Assembly (NCBI GenBank): GCA_026967495.1
Contig: CP114060.1
Coordinates: 2,108,001 to 2,172,000 of the forward strand
Direction of reading: 5' to 3'
Length of the DNA stretch: 64,000 nt
Source of the DNA: Rouxiella badensis
GTDB lineage: Bacteria > Pseudomonadota > Gammaproteobacteria > Enterobacterales > Enterobacteriaceae
Part shown: in pieces, positions 37,997 to 47,190 of the stretch
How positions within the stretch are numbered: position 1 is the first letter of the stretch
How the letters are laid out: the number at the start of each line of letters is the position of its first letter
Translations under genes and position numbers: made by a program
Notes under the pieces: model-generated
Seen by the model: only the letters and a program-made list of their open reading frames with translations
The model's database searches: none
Told to the model about the DNA's origin: nothing

Positions 37997-38323
37997 ATGA
38001 ATAAGATGGAGAGGGATTATGTTCAAGTCCGTTACTCCCACCCTGGTGAAATTGTTGCCGCCGCGATGGGCGAACTAGATATTGGTGTCAGAGAGCTTGC
38101 TCGTGCAATGGACATTGCACCCTCCGCTATTTCTCGCCTGCTTGCCAAAGAAAGGAATCTTTCCCCGGAGCTGGCGATTAAGCTCTCTGTTGTTCTTGGC
38201 AGTACGCCCGAGAGCTGGATGAAAATGCAGATTTACTACAGCCTGCAGGAAGCCGAAAAAGCCGTCGATACCTCGATCCTGAGGCCACTTCGAACAAGTA
38301 ATTTACTGAGGCAACGTCCTTAA
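37997..38323 (+). CDS. HigA-like XRE-family antitoxin or repressor
   Basis: A 108-residue protein with a HigA-type HTH: YSHPGEIVAAAMGELDIGVRELARAMDIAPSAISRLLAKERNLSPELAIKLSVVLG. The C-terminus WMKMQIYYSLQEAEKA is typical of HigA antitoxins. No HigB toxin lies next to it; the preceding gene is a 220-residue unknown. So it is either an orphan antitoxin or part of an unrecognised pair. Confidence 0.8.
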   Translation: MNKMERDYVQVRYSHPGEIVAAAMGELDIGVRELARAMDIAPSAISRLLAKERNLSPELAIKLSVVLGSTPESWMKMQIYYSLQEAEKAVDTSILRPLRTSNLLRQRP

Positions 38324-38409
38324 CTGGCAGATTATTTTCAATATTCTAAGCTAGTCATAGGCACAGTATAGGTGTTGCCAATAGACAGCCAGTTATGTTC
38401 GCAAATCTC

Positions 38410-38433
38410 GCCCGCTTATCGCGGGCTTTTTTC
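38410..38433 (+). terminator. Intrinsic terminator near the HigA-like gene
   Basis: GCCCGC and GCGGGC pair around TTATC, followed by TTTTTT. It lies between the HigA-like gene and the convergent DUF3761 gene. Confidence 0.8.
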
Positions 38434-38484
38434 TTTATGTCTTTTAAATATAGAGGGGGCTTTATTTCACTCTGAAGGGAATAA

Positions 38485-38763
38485 TTATCCCAGCCATTCG
38501 GACACACCGCCGTGTCTGGAGCAAGTCCCCCGATGATGAGTGCTGAAGCTGTAAGTACCATCGCGACATTTTGCTGAGGCACCGTCTGGAATTTTATCTG
38601 ATTTGCTGTGCGCCGGGCGGTGGACCTCTTGCCCATCAGAGTTGGTGTAATCTCCCTGTTCGATGAGTTCATCATCTTGAACTGCCGCACGTGTGTGTTG
38701 TTTTGCGATTGCCGGGTTAAGCGTCAGCAATGACGTTAGAGCAAGAAGAGCTAAAAGACGCAT
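38485..38763 (-). CDS. DUF3761-type exported small protein
   Basis: A 92-residue protein with a signal peptide MRLLALLALTSLLTLNPAIA-K. The C-terminus CRDGTYSFSTHHRGTCSRHG with GGVSEWL is the DUF3761 signature, a Cys/His motif. Function unknown. The product should be periplasmic. It lies convergent with the HigA-like gene and divergent from the lipoprotein gene. Confidence 0.8.
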   Translation of the reverse strand: MRLLALLALTSLLTLNPAIAKQHTRAAVQDDELIEQGDYTNSDGQEVHRPAHSKSDKIPDGASAKCRDGTYSFSTHHRGTCSRHGGVSEWLG

Positions 38764-38877
38764 CTGATTATTATTTCCGATAGAAGAATTCTGGTTGTGA
38801 TTACGTTTGCAGCGAAATGTTCGATAATACGCTGACCGATAGCGTTTTGTGAGCCAATTTCATAAGAGGATCGAGGA

Positions 38878-39279
38878 ATGAGAAAGTTTGCTCTGGCAAC
38901 ATTGGGTGCGTTATTGCTTTCAGGGTGTAATCCGAGCGACAGCAAAGTGATCGACTATGGCAAAGAGGCTATCGCGCAACAGTTGAAGGATCCTGCGAGC
39001 GCGAATTTCCGCAATGTCATCTTTCACAAAGACAGCGTTCAGCCTTCTGACGGAGTAAGTGGGTATGTCTGCGGCGAGGTAAACGGTAAAAATTCCTTCG
39101 GCGGCTATGTCGGTTTCGGTCGTTTCTATATCCATGTTTTACTCAAGACCCGATGGGTCATCCCCGCGTTCGGTGTATTGAAAGGAGCGTCCGATCCTGC
39201 ACTGATTAACAGCCCATCTCAGCAAAACGAATTACAGAATTACTTCACGAAGTGTGGAGGAGAAAACGTAGCAGGGTAA
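38878..39279 (+). CDS. Putative lipoprotein
   Basis: A 133-residue protein. The signal peptide ATLGALLLSGC ends in a lipobox with Cys17, and Asn18-Pro follows. The mature part has KEAIAQQLKDPASANFRNVI, a pattern known from secreted small lipoproteins of unknown function, and CGEVNGKNSFGGYVGFGRF. AGAGGATCGAGGA precedes the start. Function unknown. Confidence 0.8.
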   Translation: MRKFALATLGALLLSGCNPSDSKVIDYGKEAIAQQLKDPASANFRNVIFHKDSVQPSDGVSGYVCGEVNGKNSFGGYVGFGRFYIHVLLKTRWVIPAFGVLKGASDPALINSPSQQNELQNYFTKCGGENVAG

Positions 39280-39416
39280 ATCATAAAGAATATCGAGCCG
39301 ATCGCTTTTCGGATGACGCTGAGTGAGGGAAATGCGGAGCCACTAAACTGGGTAACAATGACTTACTCAGGCTCGTTCAGTCAACGTATCAGCATTTAAT
39401 CTGGGTAATGGCCTAG

Positions 39417-39548
39417 GTGGGCGGAACAGTATTAGATCTTAGTTTTAGCGTACGTGGTATTCCACTGGCAGGCGCTGTAATGGCAGCCGTAAGTTTAGCG
39501 ATTACAGTCTTCATGTGGCTGATTTTCTGGGAGATTTACGGAGTTTAG
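39417..39548 (+). CDS. Possible 43-residue membrane peptide
   Basis: A GTG-started frame encodes a peptide with one strong hydrophobic stretch (MAAVSLAITVFMWLIFWEIY). There is no clear ribosome site. It ends 22 bases before the satellite's left repeat. Weakly supported. Confidence 0.25.
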   Translation: MGGTVLDLSFSVRGIPLAGAVMAAVSLAITVFMWLIFWEIYGV

Positions 39549-39570
39549 TGAACCTAGGCAAACGTGTTAA

Positions 39571-39589
39571 TGGTGTCCCCTACAGGAAT
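39571..39589. repeat. Attachment repeat, left end of the satellite
   Basis: TGGTGTCCCCTACAGGAAT is identical over 19 bases to the 3' end of the tRNA-Arg gene (51418-51436). It marks the left chromosome-satellite junction. Confidence 0.85.
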
Positions 39590-39987
39590 GAAGTTAGTGT
39601 TTATTTAATTGTTTTTAATGATTTTTTATATTCTTACTTATAATTGTGCCCCCGTTAATGCCCCCGTAATGCAGTGGTGTAGCATGGTGTAAGAATAGAA
39701 TTGGGGGATCTGTAAATTGCCTGGCTACCTCAGTTGTTCGGGCGATTGCGTTTGTCACGCAGAGTACCAGCCGCAACAGCTTTAGATAATCAACCGTCAA
39801 ATGTGATGCTTTTGTGCTATTGAATCAACCTACCTTATCTTGCCAATAATCCCTTTATTCTCTGAGCGCCTCAGACGCACGACACGACTCGCGTCTAATT
39901 ATTCACACTCTAATTGACTTTCAAGGCCGCAGCCCTCTGAGTGCGACTGGCTAATCCTGAGCTGAGTATCTACGGGGTCAGCGCGCA

Positions 39988-40006
39988 ATACTTTCCCCGC
40001 CGCGCC
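39988..40006 (-). other. P2/P4-type cos site
   Basis: The minus strand reads GGCGCGGCGGGGAAAGTAT followed by TGCGCGCTGAC. This nearly matches the P2/P4 cohesive end GGCGAGGCGGGGAAAGCAC and its right flank, with three changes in the 19-base end. It lies about 400 bases inside the left end, in a region (39590-40442) without credible genes. Confidence 0.75.
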
Positions 40007-40442
40007 TGCCCGCTTTATAGGGCGTTTTTAATGCAGTTGCATGAAGGGACCCAGACCTCACCAGTACTGGTCTTGTTGGGTAGGTACGGTCGTTTATTCT
40101 GCATGCAGATTCATGCACCTTGTGTATGCATGCACTCAAAAGCTGGCCAGCCAGTGCGTAACTGCACCTGATTTTGACTGACTGCTGTGTGTCAACAGCG
40201 AACGTTTCTTATATAGGGGTATATTGGTTCGCAGAGCGAGGGGGGACAAAAATATTTCGGAAGGTATGGTGAAAACTTAGCTCCTCAGCAGCTACGAAAT
40301 CAGTCTTTTCTAACAATTATAAAACCCACGGCCTAAAGGTAGAGAGTATCGCTGAATTTGAAGATTTTGGAAGAAATAATGAAAATGTCAGCGACCATAA
40401 ATCCAAAATTTCAGTGTTAGATTATGGCCGAAAAAATAAATA

Positions 40443-41240
40443 TTAAGCAAAATACTCTGGGTGTAAATCTTTTAAATTTTGAAGGAGGACATTAACGTCA
40501 ATTGGGGGTTTCCCATCAGAATCCCATTGTGTACATATGTCAGTTATAGATATTTTACATTGACCTTTAGCAAGACTAGCATTTGTACCGGCACTTTTAT
40601 CCATAGGATTGAAGTGTAGGTCAGCTATGAAACATCTTACCTTAACAGTACCGTCATTGGGTTTAACTGCTGTGAAATCAAAAAAATTTGAGTTATCGTC
40701 TGGCCCAATCGAGTATTCAACAGGGGATAATTTGAAGCATTTATCGCACTCTTCAATTCTATCTTTGATTTTTTCATATTTCTGATAGTTTCCTGAAGAC
40801 AGATAAGTGTACCAATCCTTAAGGAATGTCATAGCTCCAGATTTTTGATGGTAAATCAATAATCCTGCATGCTGCTCTCTTTTTATATAACGTGTTATTA
40901 ATTGCAATAACCCTTCAAATACTGAATTTAAGCTATACCCTCTTTTTGCTTCAGCCAACCATGTAAAACGATTTTGACCATCTTTGATAGTTAGATCAAC
41001 GGTTCCATTTGAGTTGGTTTGTTCTGTTGCATCATACCCTTTCATTCTTAAAGATAACGCTATCAAATTTGTGATCTTATCTTCATCATCACAGTAATAC
41101 TTATTAGATGACCTTTCTAAATCAGTCATGATGAAATCTATATCACCATAAAGCTTATCAATAAATTGTTGTTCATTGAATGGAGTTATAACGTTCACTA
41201 ATGACGCTAATAAATCGGGAGATAGATTAAGCTGACTCAT
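40443..41240 (-). CDS. PD-(D/E)XK-like nuclease, third gene of the satellite cargo operon
   Basis: A 265-residue acidic protein with no exact family match. The stretch NGTVDLTIKDGQNRFTWLAEAKRGY (about residues 83-107) has the layout Asp, strand, Glu-x-Lys of restriction-endonuclease-like folds, followed by an amphipathic helix LNSVFEGLLQLITRY. The start at 41240 overlaps the end of the second cargo gene by 14 bases, so translation is coupled. The gene is AT-rich (about 37% GC by eye) and unlike the flanking satellite genes. Position beside cos suggests anti-phage cargo. The nuclease reading is a motif-level inference. Confidence 0.6.
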   Translation of the reverse strand: MSQLNLSPDLLASLVNVITPFNEQQFIDKLYGDIDFIMTDLERSSNKYYCDDEDKITNLIALSLRMKGYDATEQTNSNGTVDLTIKDGQNRFTWLAEAKRGYSLNSVFEGLLQLITRYIKREQHAGLLIYHQKSGAMTFLKDWYTYLSSGNYQKYEKIKDRIEECDKCFKLSPVEYSIGPDDNSNFFDFTAVKPNDGTVKVRCFIADLHFNPMDKSAGTNASLAKGQCKISITDICTQWDSDGKPPIDVNVLLQNLKDLHPEYFA

Positions 41241-41653
41241 TCTTACCCCAATTTAAAATACAGTAAAAAGATATATTGCGTACATCAAAATCTTCAATTT
41301 CACGGCCTGAAGATAAACTTATCGGGGGTTCAGCATTAGTTAAGGCTTTATAGTATGACTCAGCCTCAATAGCTATCGGATCTGTATCATCTTCATTGTA
41401 ATAACAATAAACCAAATCAAGAAAATTTGATCCCCCACCACAAAAGTACGAAACGATCTCAAAAACTTCATGATCGTTTTCTGATCCTGAAGCTGAGCGA
41501 ATACGGTTAATATGATAATGAGTTACATTTCTATTCTTATCAACATAATCTATGAAATTATTATATTTTATTACAATTGATAACTCAGGAAATGCATCCC
41601 TGAGTCTCATGAATTTTCTCGCGTTGAGCTTTAATTCGCAACGACATTTTCAT
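41227..41653 (-). pseudogene. Second gene of the satellite cargo operon, frameshifted as read
   Basis: The 127-residue frame (from 41610) starts MRLRDAFPELSIVIKYNNF. On the coding strand, just upstream, ATG 41653 opens MKMSLRIKAQREKIHE, which runs out of frame at GAGACTC (41604-41610). Restoring GAGCTC joins both into a protein of about 141 residues (REKIHELRDAFPELSIV). ATG 41653 lies one base past the stop of the first cargo gene, so the operon is tightly coupled. It has an acidic C-terminus (YYNEDDTDPIAIEAE). No family recognised. Confidence 0.6.
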
Positions 41654-41654
41654 T

Positions 41655-42734
41655 TCACTTAGATTCGTTAATGACATGATTGATTATACCATTTAACGAT
41701 GTAGTATCTGCTGGGTTTTCAATAAAAAACTCAGGACATATGGCATCATCTAGCCATTGTTTTTTATTCGGCTCTAAGCCGACCTCTGTTCTAACAACAC
41801 CACTTGCATTTTGACTATCTAAACGAACAGCTATTGCCCTGCATTCGAAACTATCATTATTATTACTTTTATCGTTTACCTCAAGCTCTCTTGCATTGTA
41901 TGCAGGGTTAGTTCGACATGTGAACTTAACATCAGATCCAGTATTAGTCCCGTTATAAACAATATGTACCGCTCTACCATAATTGCTATCAATGTGAAGT
42001 TTCGATATGGCCTTATAAAAATTGAGTGATGTCTTGTTTAAGCTAATCTGAGCCTGACCAAGAATGTTATTTAATTCATTTTTAACACCTAGAATTGCTT
42101 TGGCTAGATGCTTTTTGGGAATTGTTTTAGGAACACGAAACTCTATGCGACTATAATCCTTGGGAATAAATGCTACTGTAAAAAATTGATGCGAGAGTGT
42201 ATGAGTTAGAATACTTCCTAGTATACGCGGCGTTTCATTATATACATAAGAGAAAATAAATGATATTCCATCCCCCATGTTTTTTGTTTGAGTAAGAAAA
42301 GTACCAGGATAAACAGTGGATGTATTTATTTGACCAACATATTTCTTTTTTGGATAAATATCCGATAAGGTTATGTTTAAAGGAGCACTTACCACAAGAT
42401 CATCTAAAGCCCGCTTTTGAGGATCTGTTGGTGTAATTGAGTCTATTGAATAGAAATGTGAAGCAGAAATTATTACTCTATTTACAAGGGATTCAAGATT
42501 GTCTAAGGTCGCATTCGGTCTATCTGTAGAGGGATTGAGAATACTATCCTCTATGACATTTATGCATGCTTCCCAGCCTTTACCAGACACTGGGAAACCG
42601 TATACAGGACCTAACTGTGTTGTATATGAAAACTGATCAGTTTCTTGTAATCCTTTCAACAAGTTAGACAGGTAAACTCTATCAACATTACTAACTGATG
42701 TTGTTTGCAGGCTTAAATTTGCTTGTGCAGTCAT
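41655..42734 (-). CDS. First gene of the satellite cargo operon, unknown protein
   Basis: A 359-residue protein from ATG 42734; the frame is open further upstream, with GGAGG near 42795, so the start is uncertain. No family recognised. A Thr/Ser/Asn-rich central part is followed by IEFRVPKTIPKKHLAKAILG and YGRAVHIVYNGTNTGSDVKF, then VGLEPNKKQWLDDAICPEFF, a mixed alpha/beta protein without transmembrane helices. It leads a three-gene minus-strand operon with the nuclease-like gene at the end. AT-rich, with many ATA/AGA codons, so acquired later than the satellite backbone. Confidence 0.6.
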   Translation of the reverse strand: MTAQANLSLQTTSVSNVDRVYLSNLLKGLQETDQFSYTTQLGPVYGFPVSGKGWEACINVIEDSILNPSTDRPNATLDNLESLVNRVIISASHFYSIDSITPTDPQKRALDDLVVSAPLNITLSDIYPKKKYVGQINTSTVYPGTFLTQTKNMGDGISFIFSYVYNETPRILGSILTHTLSHQFFTVAFIPKDYSRIEFRVPKTIPKKHLAKAILGVKNELNNILGQAQISLNKTSLNFYKAISKLHIDSNYGRAVHIVYNGTNTGSDVKFTCRTNPAYNARELEVNDKSNNNDSFECRAIAVRLDSQNASGVVRTEVGLEPNKKQWLDDAICPEFFIENPADTTSLNGIINHVINESK

Positions 42735-43097
42735 GAGAATTAAATCCACAAAAAAATGCAAAATAAGAAAAATTTTATGAATTAAACTACCTCCGCACAT
42801 GATGCGCAACAAAAAAAACACTTTTTAACCTACTCCACGTTGATTAACACGCGCGAATGTTAGTAATGTTTCTATCAATAGTGATAACAATTGCGAACTT
42901 CTGCTCTTCGCTGCCAGTCGCTTAGCACCAATCTGTTTCAGATTTTGTTGGAAACGAACAAGTAATTTACGAAAAGGGTTCAACATAAATGCGAATAGGT
43001 GATCAACAGGATAAGAATACCCTGCCAGAGAAAAAGCCTCATACTCCAGGCAAAAAAATCCCCGCTCATGGCGGGGTTGGGTACGGTTGTCGATGTC

Positions 43098-43346
43098 TCA
43101 AAGCTGAAAGCCAGACCCGTATCGGCCCAGGGTATTTCGTTTAACCATCGCGGCAGGCACGGCCATAGGCTTATCCTCAAGTTTCGGGGTCGGCTGAGAA
43201 ATTATCTTATCCACGCTCTCCACTGATTTAAACGAGCACGAGCATTCGATGTTTTGGCACTGGTAATACGACTCTTTCGTTTGCTCTGAAATGTAGCGAC
43301 TGGTGCGCGTATGCGACGCGGAACGGCAAAGGGGGCAGCGCAGCAT
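43098..43346 (-). CDS. Ogr/Delta-family zinc-finger late activator
   Basis: An 82-residue protein with the Ogr/Delta zinc finger CPLCRSASHTRTSRY then YYQCQNIECSCSFKS, four Cys in place. In P4 the Delta protein activates late promoters of the helper P2 and of P4. The C-terminal tail is Pro/Lys-rich. It lies three bases after the Sid/Psu-like gene, as in the P4 sid-delta unit, and is translated from the same message. Confidence 0.85.
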   Translation of the reverse strand: MLRCPLCRSASHTRTSRYISEQTKESYYQCQNIECSCSFKSVESVDKIISQPTPKLEDKPMAVPAAMVKRNTLGRYGSGFQL

Positions 43347-43348
43347 AA

Positions 43349-44080
43349 TTATTTCCTCCCCTTGCTCAAGGCTTCTCGCTTCGCACGCAGCTCCGCCCCC
43401 AACTTCATTTTTCCAGCCAGACCCAATCCAAACACATTCATGTCAACACCGGTGAGTGCAGGGCGGCGCAGGCCGATTCTTTCCAGCACCGGTTCACCTT
43501 TGATATCGATAACGGCCGACTCGGCAGCATGAGCCAGTTTTCCCCCTAGCAGTTGCTTGATGGCCGTCTCTGGCTCGATATAGCCTGGCTGATTCTCATT
43601 GCCCAAGCCACTGATAGAAAGCGCCATGCGCTTTAATTTGATGGCGCGCACAAGCGTAGGACTCAGGCTACGCATGGCCGCATTCCACTGGCTGTCCGCG
43701 TAGGCCACAAAGGCAGTGTTATAGGCGTTAATGTAATTCTTTCCACTGGTGCAGCAGCTCAGCATGGCGCTCTGCTGGTCCAGCTCCAACTCATCAATCA
43801 GCGCCCTGTATTCCTCAGCCAGCTCACGCTGGACAATACGTTGGGTGTGCTCCTGTTTCATGTCGTTCGTAATCTCGCCCCGCAGGCTGCGAAAGCGTGA
43901 GCGCCAGCTGGTTTCATCTTCTTTGCTTTTCTCCTGCGTGGCCTCTAGGTCTTTCTTGCAGCGCGCTAATGCCTGGCCGATGTCGTTGAGTTTGAGCATT
44001 TCCTGGGTGTGCACACTTTTCATCTCTTCAAAGTGACCCAGGTAGCCATCAAGGGAAGACGCGTTTGAGGTGGTGGTCAT
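43349..44080 (-). CDS. Satellite capsid-related protein (Sid/Psu-like)
   Basis: A 243-residue protein, mostly helical: coiled coil at about residues 10-70 (EEMKSVHTQEMLKLNDIGQA), then LAEEYRALIDELELDQQSAM, and a mid-region WNAAMRSLSPTLVRAIKLKR. Its place directly upstream of the Delta gene and its length match P4 Sid (244 residues), which sets the small capsid size. Polarity suppression protein Psu is the other choice. Sequence similarity to either is not clear to me. ATG 44080 has GGAG seven bases upstream. Confidence 0.55.
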   Translation of the reverse strand: MTTTSNASSLDGYLGHFEEMKSVHTQEMLKLNDIGQALARCKKDLEATQEKSKEDETSWRSRFRSLRGEITNDMKQEHTQRIVQRELAEEYRALIDELELDQQSAMLSCCTSGKNYINAYNTAFVAYADSQWNAAMRSLSPTLVRAIKLKRMALSISGLGNENQPGYIEPETAIKQLLGGKLAHAAESAVIDIKGEPVLERIGLRRPALTGVDMNVFGLGLAGKMKLGAELRAKREALSKGRK

Positions 44081-44264
44081 GGGTGTTCTCCGGTCATTGT
44101 CAAAGTAACGCCATTCTGCGGATAGCCACACAACAGCGCTATCGATGCCGGTTTGTTCACGGCTGGCACAACAACACATGATGAAAGTACCTTGCCCGCC
44201 AGAGAAGAAGCCTCGAACAGGAAGCAGCGGGATACGTTTTTGGCCTCTTACTGTCGTGTTGAAC

Positions 44265-44467
44265 GGGTAACAGGGGTAACAGAGGTTACGTGACTGTTAT
44301 ATAGAGATTTTATTCAATAATTCGCGGGTAACAGAGGGGTAACAAGGGGTAACAGACCGTCGAGAGTGACGAGGTGTTACCCCTGTTACCTTTTTGAATA
44401 GGGAAGGGGTAACAGGTTTTTATCAGGTAATTCAGGGTTGTAACCCTTGTTACCTCTGTTACCCCTT
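44265..44467. repeat. Iteron array, probable satellite replication region
   Basis: At least nine copies of a GGGTAACAG-like word occur in both orientations within 200 bases (for example at 44265, 44276, 44326, 44338 and 44348 forward; 44375, 44384 and 44448-44465 reverse). The array lies just beyond the alpha gene. P4 replication needs iterons bound by alpha at ori and crr, so this is the equivalent candidate. Confidence 0.7.
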
Positions 44468-44490
44468 TAATATAAGACTCACGTAAAGAA

Positions 44491-47181
44491 CTAGCTCACC
44501 ACGTCACTGTTAAAGACGTAGAGCTTCTTCACGCCCATTTCTGGCGGGCGAATGGCCGTTTGCATTTTCCCGTCTTTGGCCGGTTGCAAAAAACCAATAC
44601 CGGCACAGAGTTTCGCCACCTTGCGGGCATCAAAGCCTTTGCAGATTTCTTTCCAGCCCGAGGGCATCACATAGAACGTGGTCTGGCTTTCCTTACCCGT
44701 GGCATGGTTCCCCCTGTCTACCCGACGCCAGCCGACCATGTTGGACGGTCGATTGTGCTCATCGTGCCAGTCGGCAAAGCGACTGTACTGCGCCGCCGCA
44801 AAGAAGCTTCTGACCTGCTCCAGCGCGGCCATATCTTCCTGGTTAGCGCTGTGGCCTCGGTCACCTATCCACGCATTGAGGCAGGTTCGCGTTGCCCGCA
44901 GCGCTTCCCCCTCCGGCCAGCCGGTAATGCCCAGCCGCGTGGCCATTTCACCCGCCATCGCTATCAAGGCAAAGCGGTTGACCGCACGGCCCACCTGATT
45001 GCCCGCATCGCGCGGCATCAGGGCCTGCGTGTACTCCTTCATCAGCGCCTTGGCCTGTGCCGTCATCTCGGTGAGGTCGGTTGTCAGCGCTTTTAGCCAG
45101 GCGCGAAACGGTGCACCGTAGCAGGTGGCCGTTGCCTGTTCGAAATGTTCCGACAGCGCTTTGCCGTTGGCAAAACCGTGTAAATCCTCGAATACCCCGT
45201 ACTTGCCTGAGTCGCTGGGAATTTGCAGCATACGAACTTCCATACCGGCAAAGGTGCGCTCCCCTGCGCGGGCGGCGTGTTCCGTCAAGGACAGTTCGCC
45301 TGTTGAGAAGAACAGTAACCGCCACTGCTTTCTTGCCCGCAGTTCCCCGTCAGTGCCGGCGCGCCCTTTGCCTTGCCCATTTGCCAGCATATAGGCGATA
45401 TTCCCCGCTTCACGGCCATCAACCTCGCGTATCTCATCCAACATCATGGCGGCATCGTTACGGCGGCTGGCGGTACCTTCCAGCGCGTTACCGGTCGAGC
45501 GCCAGGTGTGCCAGTAGTCCGGCCCGCCGCAGACCGACGTCGCCGCCTTCATGGTGGTGGTTTTGCCGTCGGTCGATTCGCCCTTGAGGTGATAGCCGCC
45601 GCCGTCCATGCCGACAAGCCGCAGCAGCGGGGCGGCAAAGGCCAGGCTGACCGCGAACGCGACGCGGGAATTGCCGGTGCAATAGCGGCCTATCATCTCC
45701 TGCCACGCCTGCACGTCACCCGCGACGCGAAAGTCTTTGCCCTGTACGCTGGCCGTTTGCAGTATCACGCCCTCGGCCCCTTCGCCTATCACCTCGTCTT
45801 GCAGCACGTAGACGGAGCCATGCCAGCCGGTCTTATTGACGCAGGTCACCTTGCGTTCCGGTTTGCATAGAGAGATATATTCCATCAAACGGGCGCGGGC
45901 CTCGCCGGTGGTGCTGATATAGGACAAGCCATTAACCAGCAGCACCCGCCGCAGCTCTTCACCGCTGCCGCTGAGCATCTCCATCGGCATCGCCCATTTG
46001 CGCGGTTGACCGGCGGTGTCCTCCCACTCCAGTAAGCGGCCAAAGTTGCCGCCGTCCGCGTCGCAGGTAATGGCGGTGACCCGCAGCGGGTTACTGATTT
46101 TGATATTGCGTATTTCGGTATCGCCGTCGCTTTTCTGCACCTGCTTATCAAACCAGAGATATTCCTGCGTCAGCCGGAACCCCTGTGGCAAGCGTGATGC
46201 CTCTTTGCCGAGCTGTATCATCTCCTCGCGAAACGCTTCCTTGGTGCGCTGTAGCCCATGCTCGAGGAAAAAATCATTCCAGTCGGCCTTATGGCGTGTC
46301 GGGGGCAGCGTAATGCAGCCATTGACCGCCTTCGCCGCTTTCTCCGCGCTAACCCGTCCGGTATTCACCTGGCCGTCGTAGAAATCATTATCTCCGGCCA
46401 GCACGATACGCGCCTGGGGCCAACGCGCCCGCACCGCCTGCGCCACATTGAGTAAATTGTTCGCAGAAATGGCCGCAAGCACCACACCCGTGGTCAGCTG
46501 GGCCACCGTGAGCGCGGTCGCGTAACCTTCGGTAAGGGTGACTTGTTCTGGCGCTGCGTCATCTATCGGCATATTCAGCCCGATAAACGCCGCCTTTTGC
46601 ACCGTGCCTGCCAGCAGTCGCTTATCACCCAGCGGGGAAATTATTTGGGCACCGGTCACCGTTCCCTCGATATTGGTTAATGCCAGCACCAGTGAACCAG
46701 CCTCAAACGCTATCCCGCCGACGTTGCGCGGCTGCGTAGTCAGTGGCAGAGGCTGGTCGGGAAACCCTTTAGCGGTCAGATAGTCGCTTTGGCCTGCCTG
46801 ACATGATGCCAACAAGATTGATACGCTCTCGGCCACCGGCTGCGCGTTTTTTGCGGCTTCTTTTCTGGCGGGCGCGTTAAGGGCATCACGCACGGGCGTC
46901 AGTTGCAGCACGTCAGCCACCTCCTGCGCGGCTTTCATCGTGCTGATACTGTGAGTTCTTTGTACTAAATCAAGGCCGTCACCGTGGCCGCATTGGCTGC
47001 ATATCCAGGTTCCACGCCCCGCTTTATCATCAAGGCGAAAACGGTCTGTGCCACCGCACGCGGGGCAGGAGCCATGCTGACCGTTCGCCGGAATGTGAAT
47101 TCCCAGCAGCGGCAAGATCACCGGCCAGCGACCCTGTGCCGCCTGCACCGTTTGCGTGACGAGTGTCGTCTGCGTTGTCAT
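44491..47181 (-). CDS. P4 alpha-type DNA primase/helicase
   Basis: An 896-residue replication protein. The N-terminal zinc-binding primase finger is CPACGGTDRFRLDDKAGRGT with CSQCGHGDGL (residues 39-68). A TOPRIM-like segment holds TEGYATALTVAQLTTG and VLAGDNDFYDG near residues 220-270. A DUF927 helicase part holds the P-loop-like KGESTDGKTTTMKAATSVCG near 545 and MLDEIREVDGREAGNIAYML. It initiates, primes and unwinds satellite DNA at the iterons. The frame is intact although neighbours are broken. Confidence 0.93.
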   Translation of the reverse strand: MTTQTTLVTQTVQAAQGRWPVILPLLGIHIPANGQHGSCPACGGTDRFRLDDKAGRGTWICSQCGHGDGLDLVQRTHSISTMKAAQEVADVLQLTPVRDALNAPARKEAAKNAQPVAESVSILLASCQAGQSDYLTAKGFPDQPLPLTTQPRNVGGIAFEAGSLVLALTNIEGTVTGAQIISPLGDKRLLAGTVQKAAFIGLNMPIDDAAPEQVTLTEGYATALTVAQLTTGVVLAAISANNLLNVAQAVRARWPQARIVLAGDNDFYDGQVNTGRVSAEKAAKAVNGCITLPPTRHKADWNDFFLEHGLQRTKEAFREEMIQLGKEASRLPQGFRLTQEYLWFDKQVQKSDGDTEIRNIKISNPLRVTAITCDADGGNFGRLLEWEDTAGQPRKWAMPMEMLSGSGEELRRVLLVNGLSYISTTGEARARLMEYISLCKPERKVTCVNKTGWHGSVYVLQDEVIGEGAEGVILQTASVQGKDFRVAGDVQAWQEMIGRYCTGNSRVAFAVSLAFAAPLLRLVGMDGGGYHLKGESTDGKTTTMKAATSVCGGPDYWHTWRSTGNALEGTASRRNDAAMMLDEIREVDGREAGNIAYMLANGQGKGRAGTDGELRARKQWRLLFFSTGELSLTEHAARAGERTFAGMEVRMLQIPSDSGKYGVFEDLHGFANGKALSEHFEQATATCYGAPFRAWLKALTTDLTEMTAQAKALMKEYTQALMPRDAGNQVGRAVNRFALIAMAGEMATRLGITGWPEGEALRATRTCLNAWIGDRGHSANQEDMAALEQVRSFFAAAQYSRFADWHDEHNRPSNMVGWRRVDRGNHATGKESQTTFYVMPSGWKEICKGFDARKVAKLCAGIGFLQPAKDGKMQTAIRPPEMGVKKLYVFNSDVVS

Positions 47182-47190
47182 AGCGTCCCC

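Noticed and set aside
37812..38000. Possible HigB toxin just before the HigA-like gene
   Set aside because: The frame has no HigB/RelE signature and overlaps the 220-residue gene in another phase.
39941..40171. 76-codon frame over the cos region
   Set aside because: It covers the P2/P4 cos match and has no ribosome site or family.
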